Part shown: positions 1 through 7,240 of the stretch, piece by piece
Layout: each line of letters begins with the position of its first letter
Numbering within the stretch: the stretch's first letter is position 1
NCBI GenBank assembly: GCA_023954075.1
Contig: JAMLIV010000015.1
Span: forward strand, 1 to 64,000
From: Lysobacteraceae bacterium
Lineage (GTDB): Bacteria > Pseudomonadota > Gammaproteobacteria > Xanthomonadales > Xanthomonadaceae
Length of the DNA: 64,000 nt
Direction of reading: 5' to 3'
Notes under the pieces: generated by a model
What the model saw: the letters and a program-made list of their open reading frames with translations, nothing else
Told to the model about the DNA's origin: nothing
Database searches by the model: none
Translations under genes and position numbers: made by a program

Positions 1-273
1 CGCAACCTTGCACTTCAGGCGCGGCGTTGAGTGGAACCACAGCACAGCGGAAGCATCGACAGGTCGATTCCTTCACGCCGCGTTTTGCGGTCCTCGGCAA
101 CTTTCCCCTCAGCCAAGCCAAGGTCGTTTGCGCGACCGTCCTGGAGCACGAAGACATCACGCCCGCATGCGTATGGATGCGGGCGTTGTTGTATGCGGCG
201 AATGCCGCCTCACCCACCGGGTAATTGACGATCCACCAACGAAGATCGATCCACTGACGAGGAGAACCTGAAG

Positions 274-708
274 ATGGCAACGAAGAAACCTGCAGCGAAG
301 AAGGCGGCTGCCAAGAAGGCCCCGGCCAAGAAGGCGGCAGTGAAGAAGGCCCCGGCCAAGAAGGCGGCGGTGAAGAAGGCTCCGGCCAAGAAGGCGGCGG
401 TGAAGAAGGCTCCGGCCAAGAAGGCGGCGGTGAAGAAGGCCCCGGCCAAGAAGGCGGCGGTGAAGAAGGCTCCGGCCAAGAAGGCGGCAGTGAAGAAGGC
501 TCCGGCCAAGAAGGCGGCAGTGAAGAAGGCTCCGGCCAAGAAGGCGGCGGTGAAGAAGGCTCCGGCCAAGAAGGCCGCAGCGAAGAAGGCTCCGGTCAAG
601 AAGGCGGCGACCAAGAAGCCCGCTGCAAAGAAGGCCGCAGCCAGAAAGCCCGTTGCCAAAAAGCCGTCCGGTACCATGCCGCCGGCACCGGTCGCGCCCG
701 CACTCTGA
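274..708 (+). CDS. Histone H1-like Lys/Ala-rich repeat protein
   Basis: This 144-residue protein is made almost entirely of Lys, Ala, Pro and Val. Residues from about 19 onward are eight perfect copies of the decapeptide [10 protein letters not shown], flanked by degenerate copies, and the tail after about residue 131 is [14 protein letters not shown]. Such tails are known from bacterial H1-like proteins and PhaF-type proteins that bind DNA non-specifically, so a nucleoid-associated role is inferred. The ATG is preceded by GAGGAG nine bases upstream. It is monocistronic, with its own terminator downstream. Long open frames on the opposite strand here are products of the repeat. Copy number is likely to vary between strains. 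Confidence 0.85.
   Translation: MATKKPAAKKAAAKKAPAKKAAVKKAPAKKAAVKKAPAKKAAVKKAPAKKAAVKKAPAKKAAVKKAPAKKAAVKKAPAKKAAVKKAPAKKAAVKKAPAKKAAAKKAPVKKAATKKPAAKKAAARKPVAKKPSGTMPPAPVAPAL
328..567 (+). repeat. 30-bp coding tandem repeat, 8 units
   Basis: Eight consecutive 30-bp units each encode [10 protein letters not shown]. They differ only at third positions (gcg/gca, ccc/tcc), which suggests expansion by slippage or unequal crossover. A ninth, degenerate unit follows. Confidence 0.95.
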
Positions 709-765
709 GAGCATGATCAAAAACCGGTCGGCGCATGCCGACCCCGGGCCAGGGACGGCCAAGAC

Positions 766-794
766 GGCGCGGATAGCTATCCGCGCCTTTTTTT
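766..794 (+). terminator. Rho-independent terminator
   Basis: A perfect 22-base palindrome (GGCGCGGATA-GC-TATCCGCGCC) is followed by seven T residues. It lies 57 bases after the H1-like gene and serves that gene. Confidence 0.9.
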
Positions 795-889
795 CACCTG
801 ACTTTTCCTGCGGGCAGGCACAGCACGCTGGAGTCAGGCGGGTGTCCCGTTCCTGCGCCGCGAACGTGCAGGAGCCGGCCCGGGCTGCC

Positions 890-1900
890 TCACACCCGGT
901 AGTACTCCCGATACCAGTCCACGAAGCGCGCCACGCCTTCCTCCACCGTCACCTGCGGGCGGTAGCCCACCTGCGCGATCAGATCGGACACGTCGGCCTC
1001 GGTGTCGGGGACATCGCCCGCCTGCAGCGGCAGCATCTGCATCTGCGCCTTGCGTCCGAGGCAGGTTTCCAGCACCTCGATGTAGCGCAGCAGTTCCACC
1101 ATTTCCTCGTTGCCGATGTTGTACAGCCGATACGGTGCCACGCCGCTGCTCGCCGGATCCGGCCGCAGTGCATCCCAGTCCGCGTCCTTTGCCGGCACGT
1201 GGTCGAGCGCACGCATCAGGCCTTCGACGATGTCGTCGATGTAGGTGAAGCTGCGCTTGTGGCGGCCGTGGTTGAAGACCTTGATCGGTTCGCCCGCGAG
1301 GATCGCCCGGGTGAACAGGAACAGGGCCATGTCCGGCCGGCCCCACGGCCCGTAGACGGTGAAGAACCGCAGCCCGGTGCAGGGCAGGCCGTACAGGTGG
1401 GCGTAGCTGTGCGCCATCATCTCGTTGGCCTTCTTGCTCGCCGCGTACAGGGTCAGCGGATGCTCGGCGGCGCGGTGTTCGGAGAAAGGCATCGCGCGGT
1501 TGGCACCGTACACCGAGCTGGTGGAGGCATAGACCAGATGCTCCACGCCGTGATGGCGGCAGCCTTCGAGTACGTGCAGGAAGCCGGTGACGTTGCTGGA
1601 CACATAGACGTGCGGGTTCTCCGCCGCGTAGCGAACGCCTGCCTGTGCCGCAAGGTTGACCACCCGCTGCGGCCGGTGCCGCGCGAACGCCGCTTCCATC
1701 GCGTCGCGATCGGCCAGGTCGGCGGCGACGTGGGCATAGCGCGAATCGTCCAGCAGCCGCGCCAGCCGCGCCTTTTTCAGGGCGACGTCGTAGTAGTCGT
1801 TGAGGTTGTCGATACCCACGACCTCATCGCCACGCGCCAGCAGACGCTGCGCCACGTGCGATCCGATGAAGCCGGCGGTGCCGGTGACGAGGATTTTCAT
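890..1900 (-). CDS. NAD-dependent epimerase, UDP-glucuronate 4-epimerase-like
   Basis: This 336-residue protein is a cytoplasmic extended short-chain dehydrogenase/reductase. The N-terminus MKILVTGTAGFIGSHV holds the Rossmann GxxGxxG motif. The catalytic Ser lies in the STSSVYG segment and the Tyr-Lys pair in LYAASKKANE. Length and the NDYYDVALKKARL segment fit the family that interconverts UDP-glucuronate and UDP-galacturonate (CapI-like); other UDP-sugar 4-epimerases are possible. It lies 91 bases downstream of the nucleotide-sugar dehydrogenase on the same strand, so the pair probably makes an activated uronic-type sugar for a surface polysaccharide. No glycosyltransferases are next to it in this window. 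Confidence 0.88.
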   Translation of the reverse strand: MKILVTGTAGFIGSHVAQRLLARGDEVVGIDNLNDYYDVALKKARLARLLDDSRYAHVAADLADRDAMEAAFARHRPQRVVNLAAQAGVRYAAENPHVYVSSNVTGFLHVLEGCRHHGVEHLVYASTSSVYGANRAMPFSEHRAAEHPLTLYAASKKANEMMAHSYAHLYGLPCTGLRFFTVYGPWGRPDMALFLFTRAILAGEPIKVFNHGRHKRSFTYIDDIVEGLMRALDHVPAKDADWDALRPDPASSGVAPYRLYNIGNEEMVELLRYIEVLETCLGRKAQMQMLPLQAGDVPDTEADVSDLIAQVGYRPQVTVEEGVARFVDWYREYYRV

Positions 1901-1991
1901 GGCGTCACTCCGGATGACGGCAGCCGCAGGAGAGGTGCTGATGGTGGCGCGCGGAGTCGCAGGCCGGGGCGTGGAGAGGCGAGGGATCCAT

Positions 1992-3383
1992 CTACAGCCT
2001 CCCGTCGACCATCTCGCGCGGCAGCAGGTGCTTCACGTCATAAACAATGCCGCCGCGAGCGCTGAGCAGGCTCCGCACGCCGGTGCCGCCCATGCGCGCG
2101 AATACGTCGTGCGCCACGGCCAGCACGATGGCGTCGTAGGCACCCTGCTCCGGTGTCGCAATCGGACTGATGCCGTATTCGCGCTGCGCTTCATCGGCAT
2201 CCACCCAGGGATCGAACACATCCACCTGCGCGCTGTAGTCGCGCAGCGCCGCCACGATGTCCACCACGCGGGTGTTGCGCAGGTCCGGGCAGTTTTCCTT
2301 GAAGGCCAGGCCCAGGATCAGGATGCGCGCCTGCACCGGGTTGATGCCCCGGCGAAGCATGAGCTTGATGGTCTGGTCGGCCACGTAGCCGCCCATGCCG
2401 TCGTTGGTGCGTCGTCCCGCGAGGATGACCTGCGGGTGGTGGCCGACTTCCTGCGCCTTGTGGGTGAGGTAGTAGGGATCCACGCTGATGCAGTGCCCGC
2501 CCACGAGGCCGGGACGGAACGGCAGGAAGTTCCACTTGGTGCCGGCGGCTTCGAGCACGTCGAGGGTGTCGATGCCGAGCTTGCCGAAGAGGATGGCCAG
2601 ATCGTTGACCAGGGCGATGTTGAGGTCGCGCTGGGTGTTTTCGATGACTTTTGCGGCTTCGGCCACCTTGATGCTCGGTGCCCTGTGGGTGCCGGCGGTG
2701 ATGATGCTGGCGTAGAGGGCGTCGACGAACTCGGCCGTGGCCGGGCTCGAGCCGGAGGTGACCTTGAGGATGCTGGTGACGCGGTGGGCCTTGTCGCCGG
2801 GGTTGATGCGCTCGGGCGAGTAGCCGATGGCGAAGGTGTTGGGGCGTGGCGATGGAGAGCCCCCTTCGCCCCAACCCATTCCATCGCTCGCGGGGGAGTG
2901 GGGGCCATCGGGCGCGGCTTCGTAGCGCAGGCCGGAAACGCGCGCCAGGATCGGGACGCAGACTTCTTCGGTGCAGCCGGGGAACACGGTGGATTCGTAG
3001 ATCACCGTGTCGCCGGGTTTGAGCAGGGTGCCGATGGCTTCCGATGCGCGGATGAGCGGGGTCAGATCGGGGCGCTTGGCGGCGTCGATCGGGGTCGGGA
3101 CGGTGACGATGTAGACGTTGCAGTCGCGCAGTTCGTCCAGCGCGTCGGTGAAGCGCAGCCGATCGGCCTGCGCCAGCAGTTCGGGTTCCACTTCCAGCGT
3201 GCTGTCGCGCCCCGCGCGCAGTTCGGCGATGCGCCCGGCGCGGATGTCGTAGCCGATGGTCGGATAGCGCTTGCCGAATTCGACCGCCAGCGGCAGGCCG
3301 ACGTAGCCCAGGCCGACGATGGCAATGCGGAGGTTTTCGAGCTGCGGCACGCGGTTGTCCTTGCGCGGGGTTGGGGTGTTCAC
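1992..3383 (-). CDS. tviB: Nucleotide-sugar dehydrogenase (TviB/WbpA-type)
   Basis: This enzyme oxidises a UDP-sugar (probably UDP-GlcNAc or UDP-GalNAc) to the uronate with NAD. It has an N-terminal [14 protein letters not shown] Rossmann motif, a [14 protein letters not shown] segment, the catalytic Cys in [15 protein letters not shown], and a C-terminal UDP-binding domain. A GTG start at 3383 fits the family N-terminus; an upstream ATG at 3419 would add 12 residues. About 26 residues rich in Pro, Gly and Ser interrupt the family sequence between SGLRY and [11 protein letters not shown]. The DNA there looks like an inserted interspersed repeat that keeps the frame. The insert precedes the catalytic domain, so activity is plausible but untested. 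It is co-oriented with the epimerase downstream. Confidence 0.88.
   Translation of the reverse strand: MNTPTPRKDNRVPQLENLRIAIVGLGYVGLPLAVEFGKRYPTIGYDIRAGRIAELRAGRDSTLEVEPELLAQADRLRFTDALDELRDCNVYIVTVPTPIDAAKRPDLTPLIRASEAIGTLLKPGDTVIYESTVFPGCTEEVCVPILARVSGLRYEAAPDGPHSPASDGMGWGEGGSPSPRPNTFAIGYSPERINPGDKAHRVTSILKVTSGSSPATAEFVDALYASIITAGTHRAPSIKVAEAAKVIENTQRDLNIALVNDLAILFGKLGIDTLDVLEAAGTKWNFLPFRPGLVGGHCISVDPYYLTHKAQEVGHHPQVILAGRRTNDGMGGYVADQTIKLMLRRGINPVQARILILGLAFKENCPDLRNTRVVDIVAALRDYSAQVDVFDPWVDADEAQREYGISPIATPEQGAYDAIVLAVAHDVFARMGGTGVRSLLSARGGIVYDVKHLLPREMVDGRL
2841..2919 (-). repeat. In-frame intragenic repeat in the dehydrogenase gene
   Basis: Read on the minus strand, this stretch runs from CCCCCACTCCCCCGCGAGCG to GGGTTGGGGCGAAGGGGGCT. 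This resembles the CCCCTCTCCCGC...GGGTTGGGG type of intergenic repeat found in Xanthomonadales. Its ends form an imperfect inverted repeat (CGATGG...CCCCC against GGGGG...CCATCG). It adds about 26 codons without a stop. Confidence 0.6.
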
Positions 3384-3700
3384 GACATGGCCGCCTGTGT
3401 GCCGCGAAGGCGGCCGCATTGAAATGGGGGCAACACCGCGCGCCCAGTGCACAGCCACCGGATGAAGGCTGCGGTCCTTTCATGCCGGGAACCCGGCCAA
3501 TAGTAGCCCAGGCAAAGCAGTGCGAGGCGGGCACCAGAGGCAGGTGCGACACCTGCATGTGCAGCGTGATTGCCGCGGCCAGGCCGCTTGCAAAGCCGAT
3601 CGCCCGGGAGACTCCGCCCGGCGGCAACGGCAGGATGCGGCGAAGCCGATCGAGGGGCTGTGACTGCGCCGTGCCGCCGGCTTCGTACCCGTGCCCCATC
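3384..3700. other. Gene-free stretch upstream of the dehydrogenase
   Basis: This stretch separates the dehydrogenase start from the terminator of the lipase-like gene. It probably holds the promoter of the leftward sugar-nucleotide pair. I see no coding frame with family resemblance and no clear repeat. Confidence 0.5.
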
Positions 3701-3729
3701 AAAAAACGGCCCGCACCGAAGTGCGGGCC
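3701..3729 (-). terminator. Rho-independent terminator of the lipase-like gene
   Basis: On the minus strand, GGCCCGCAC-TTCG-GTGCGGGCC forms a 9-bp stem with a UUCG loop, followed by six T residues. It lies just beyond the stop codon of the leftward gene at 3754. Confidence 0.9.
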
Positions 3730-3753
3730 GCCGGAATCGCCATTGTTGCGGGA

Positions 3754-5709
3754 TCAGCGCGCCGCGTTGCTGTTCATCGTGGCGTTGCGTGAGGCGTTGA
3801 GGTACTGCGCCGGGTCGCGCATGCCGGCGGTGTGGCACTGGCCTTCGACGTGACCGCGGTTGACCGCGCCGGGGAGCTGGCCGTTGGCCTTCTCGGTGGT
3901 GCCGTCTTCCGGGTCGCTGAGTACCAGGTCGGTGGCCGCGTTGCAGTAGTCGTTGGTGTACCAGTTGGTGAGCTTGAACGAGGTCGTGTAGTAGTTGACC
4001 TTGGCGCGGGCGGAGTTGGGGATGCCGGCCAGCCAGGCGCTGGCGCCGCTGTAGCTCAGGTCGGTGTTCTTGCCGCAGCCCACGCCGAACCAGTTGCCGA
4101 GCTTGGCGAGGATGCCGGCGAGGTTGGTGCCCTTGTACGGCGTGCCGACCGACTGGATCAGGCGGCTGCCGGTGGCGTTGTCCAGACCGCTCCAGTAGTA
4201 GGTGTACAGGTGCAGGGAGGCTGCGCCGCCCTGGCTGTGCGCCACCACGCCGAAGGAGTTCCAGGTGCTGCCGAAGGACTTGATCAGACGTGCGAAGTAG
4301 TCGTGGCTGCGATTCTGGTTCTTGTCCAGGAAGGTGGACGAGGTACCGAACTGGGCTGCCGGCCACACGCCGCCCGAGCAGTAGCCGTGCACCAGCAGCA
4401 GGCGCTTGCCCACGCCCTTGGCCTGTGCGGCTTCGACCGGACGCGGGCCCATCGTCATCATTTCGTCGATCTCGATGTCCGCCGCTTTGGCACGCACGCG
4501 CAGCGCGGGCAGGCTGAGTCCCATGCGCGCGCTGGAGGCGATCGTGACCGAGGTGTCGGGGTCTTCGATGCGCAGGTTGCGCAGCTCGAACGGTGCCTGT
4601 GCGCCGGACTTGGCGATCCAGCGCTCGTCGAAGCCCAGGCCGAACTTGCCTGCTTCAGGCGTCACCATGCCGCCCACCCACGCCACCGGCACCTCGTTGC
4701 CGCGCGCGTCGCGCCCCCAGACTTCCGCGTAGCTGCGGTAGTGCGAAGCGTTCTTCGGCGCGGTGACGGGGATGTTGATGGTCAGTCGCGGGGTGGCGCT
4801 CTTGGCGGCGGTCGCGGTGGCGCGGCTGCCGGCCAGCGAGAGCGTCGGGTTGACGAAGGCAAGCAGGTGCTCGGCGGTGCGCAGCACGCGGTTGCCGTTG
4901 CGGTCCACGCCCTCGATGACGACCTGGGCGACGTGGCTGCCGGCCTCGGAGGCGGTGAACGCGGCACCGAAGATGCCGTCGCCGGCGGCACCGTCATCGT
5001 GCCGGCCGTCGTCGAACATCGCCATGCGCTGGATCTTGCCGCTGGGCGCGGTGACTTCCATCTCGGCACGCTCGATGCGCCCTGCGCCCGCGCCCGTGAT
5101 GGCTTTCTCGGAGGCATCGAGCGCGGTGAGCTGCGCGGTCAGGCCCATCGTCTGGCCGACCAGCTGGCGGCTGTGGGTCGGATAGGAGGTCAGCCCGGTG
5201 GAGGCGCTGCCTTCGATCAGGAGATAGCCCTGCGAGGCCGCCTTGGCGCTGCCCTCCAGTTCGATCTTCCAGTTGCCCGAAGCAAGGCTGGGGAAGCTGT
5301 ACATCTGCGCCGGAACCTGCGCCTCACCCATGCCGAAGCTGGAGGCTCTCGCGCTCTTGGCGGTATCGGCGGCGCGCAGCTTCTGCCCGGACGGGCCGGA
5401 AAGCGACACGTCCCACGGCATGCCGCCGGGCGTCAGAAGGGCAAAGCGAAGCGCGTTGTCCTCGACCGGAATGGTGGAGCTCCAGCCCGTGCCACCCTTC
5501 TTCTCGATCATGGAAACCGGCACCATCGCGCTGTGCGAGTGGATGGCCGATTCGACCGGGTCGGGTGAGCGCATGCTCTGGAAATCCGACGGCGGGCCCG
5601 AAAGCTGCTTGGGCACGATCTGTGCCCCGGCGGTGAACGTCACGCCCAGCGCGAGTGCGATGGACAGGCCGAGCGTGCGCCCGGTGAAGTGCGTCAGGTA
5701 CTTCTGCAT
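3754..5709 (-). CDS. Secreted alpha/beta-hydrolase, lipase-like
   Basis: This protein has 651 residues. The chosen ATG gives a clear signal peptide (MQKYLTHFTGRTLGLSIALALG, ending near TAGA). The middle region carries an Ig-like segment with the FDDGRHDDGAAGDGIF motif, similar to choice-of-anchor X type domains. The C-terminal third has a lipase core: an oxyanion strand LLLVHGYCSGG, a nucleophile elbow AHSQGG (Ser about 492) and a candidate catalytic His in GHVEGQCHTAG. Several Cys in this domain may form disulfides. It probably hydrolyses an ester outside the cell, but the substrate cannot be told. It ends in NSNAAR and lacks the DGFE tail seen on other exported proteins here. Confidence 0.75.
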   Translation of the reverse strand: MQKYLTHFTGRTLGLSIALALGVTFTAGAQIVPKQLSGPPSDFQSMRSPDPVESAIHSHSAMVPVSMIEKKGGTGWSSTIPVEDNALRFALLTPGGMPWDVSLSGPSGQKLRAADTAKSARASSFGMGEAQVPAQMYSFPSLASGNWKIELEGSAKAASQGYLLIEGSASTGLTSYPTHSRQLVGQTMGLTAQLTALDASEKAITGAGAGRIERAEMEVTAPSGKIQRMAMFDDGRHDDGAAGDGIFGAAFTASEAGSHVAQVVIEGVDRNGNRVLRTAEHLLAFVNPTLSLAGSRATATAAKSATPRLTINIPVTAPKNASHYRSYAEVWGRDARGNEVPVAWVGGMVTPEAGKFGLGFDERWIAKSGAQAPFELRNLRIEDPDTSVTIASSARMGLSLPALRVRAKAADIEIDEMMTMGPRPVEAAQAKGVGKRLLLVHGYCSGGVWPAAQFGTSSTFLDKNQNRSHDYFARLIKSFGSTWNSFGVVAHSQGGAASLHLYTYYWSGLDNATGSRLIQSVGTPYKGTNLAGILAKLGNWFGVGCGKNTDLSYSGASAWLAGIPNSARAKVNYYTTSFKLTNWYTNDYCNAATDLVLSDPEDGTTEKANGQLPGAVNRGHVEGQCHTAGMRDPAQYLNASRNATMNSNAAR

Positions 5710-5869
5710 GATCGATTTTCCCCAAACCCCGAGTGATGTGTACCGGCAGCTGCCGGCGCGTCGGCTCCAGGTCCCGGTCGCGCGCGCGACCCCCCTGACC
5801 CGGAGCGGCGCAAGTAGACGACCATACGCCAGCGGATGCAATCCGCAGTGCAGCAAAAAACGGTGGCCC

Positions 5870-6559
5870 TCAGGAGCGCCAGCGGTAGCCGGCACCGTGC
5901 ACGGTGTCGATCTCGTCGAATGCGGGATCGATCGCAACGAACTTCTTGCGCATGCGTTTGATGTGTGAGGTCACGGTGGCATCGTCCACCACGATCTGCG
6001 CTTCGCGCATGAGCTGTTCGCGCGACTTCACGTGGCCGGGGCGGTGGGCGAGGGCGTGCACCATCCAGAACTCGGTGACGGTGAGCGGGACGACCTCGTC
6101 GTTCCAGGTCACGCGCATACGCTCGGCCTCCAGGCGCAGGCCGCGCAGGGCAATCACCGTCTCGCGCGCCTGCGGTGCGCGCAGCGCCTCGGTGCGGCGG
6201 AACAGTGCCTGCACCCGCGCGGTGAGCTGGGGCAGGGAAATGTCCTTGGTGAGGTAGTCGTCCGCGCCCAGGCGCAGGCCGGAGATCACGTCGAAATCCG
6301 AGTCGCGCGCAGTCAGGAACAGGATCGGCAGCGTCGCCGAGCGCGCGCGCAATTCGCGGCACAGGTCGAAACCGCCCTCCGGCTCCTCGCCGAGCCCCAC
6401 GTCGATGATCACCAGATCGGGAAGCTGCAGCGCGAACGCCTGCTGTGCGTCGGGCCGGTTGGCGAAGGCCACGACGCGGTGGCCGTAGCGCGTGAGCGCA
6501 TCCACGTAGTTGGCGCGGATCGCGGGTTCGTCCTCGACGATGGCAATGGTGCGGGACAT
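5870..6559 (-). CDS. pdsR: OmpR-type response regulator, proteobacterial dedicated sortase system type
   Basis: This is a 229-residue regulator. The receiver domain has acidic residues EDE at 10-12, the phosphoacceptor Asp near 53 (LVIIDVGLG) and Lys in LTKDIS. The C-terminal winged helix ends DTVHGAGYRWRS. The receiver segments LPILFLTARDSDFDVISGLRLGADDYLTKD closely resemble, from memory, the response regulator family of the proteobacterial dedicated sortase system; that family name is recall, not a search. The partner sensor kinase and sortase are absent from this window, so it is an orphan here. The start was chosen at MSRTIAIVEDE. Confidence 0.72.
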   Translation of the reverse strand: MSRTIAIVEDEPAIRANYVDALTRYGHRVVAFANRPDAQQAFALQLPDLVIIDVGLGEEPEGGFDLCRELRARSATLPILFLTARDSDFDVISGLRLGADDYLTKDISLPQLTARVQALFRRTEALRAPQARETVIALRGLRLEAERMRVTWNDEVVPLTVTEFWMVHALAHRPGHVKSREQLMREAQIVVDDATVTSHIKRMRKKFVAIDPAFDEIDTVHGAGYRWRS

Positions 6560-6738
6560 GCGGCAGGCCCGGGAGTGCAGGTGCAACGAGGATAGGCGGC
6601 GCTCCGGGAGCGGGCAACGCCGCGCCCGCAAATCGCCACATCCGGTAGCCGCGGTGCCCGCCCGCGGCCGCGCTGCGGCCAGCGCGGAGGGTTTGCATGG
6701 CACCACGCGCGGACCAATGCCCCGCGTTGGAGGCCGAG

Positions 6739-7059
6739 ATGAGCACAACCCATCGAATGACGCGCAAGCCGACCCTGTTCCGCAGGGATGCGCGCCGCGC
6801 CGCGGGCGCGATGGCGGCGCTGTTTGCGCTTGCGGCGCAGCCGGCGCTGGCACAGCTGCCGGGTGATGCGCCACGCCGTGATGCCGCGCCGGCCGCCGAT
6901 TCGCAGCCGGCGCGCGGGGCGGATGCGCGTGCGCCCGCCGCGCGCGGGCAGAGTCGTGAAGAGGGCACCCGCCGTCCGATTGGCTGGGCGGTGGCGATGG
7001 TCCTGATCGTGCTGGCGCTGCGGCCGGATGCCGTGGCCGAATCGGCGGAGGGCGCGTGA
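6739..7059 (+). CDS. Small exported/membrane protein of unknown function
   Basis: This 106-residue protein was not recognised. The ATG follows a good GGAGG site five bases upstream. An Arg-rich N-terminus precedes a hydrophobic stretch AAGAMAALFALAAQPALAQ that looks like a signal peptide with an ALAQ cleavage site. Then comes an Ala/Pro/Arg-rich low-complexity linker, and a second hydrophobic segment PIGWAVAMVLIVLALRP before a short acidic tail. It is divergent from the response regulator, so the two may share a control region. Low complexity leaves some doubt that it is a conserved gene. Confidence 0.5.
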   Translation: MSTTHRMTRKPTLFRRDARRAAGAMAALFALAAQPALAQLPGDAPRRDAAPAADSQPARGADARAPAARGQSREEGTRRPIGWAVAMVLIVLALRPDAVAESAEGA

Positions 7060-7240
7060 TGGACCTGTGCCTTCCCGACGGCTGGCAGAATCACCCCGCA
7101 GCCGCGTTCCGCGATGATCTTGGCCCCGCGCCTGCGGCAGGCGTCGCGGCACCGCGCCACTACCTGTGCGGGCTGCGCGACTTCCGGTGCCCTGAGCCGC
7201 ATCGACGTAGCGATGCGGCCCACGCAAACGGCCGCAGCGC

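Noticed and set aside
8-271. Short open frames before the H1-like gene
   Set aside because: No domain, no ribosome site seen, and overlapping in all three frames. Treated as upstream non-coding sequence.
157-762. Two long repetitive antisense frames over the H1-like gene
   Set aside because: They are the reverse complement of the 30-bp repeat; the plus frame has a ribosome site, a terminator and the known Lys/Ala pattern.
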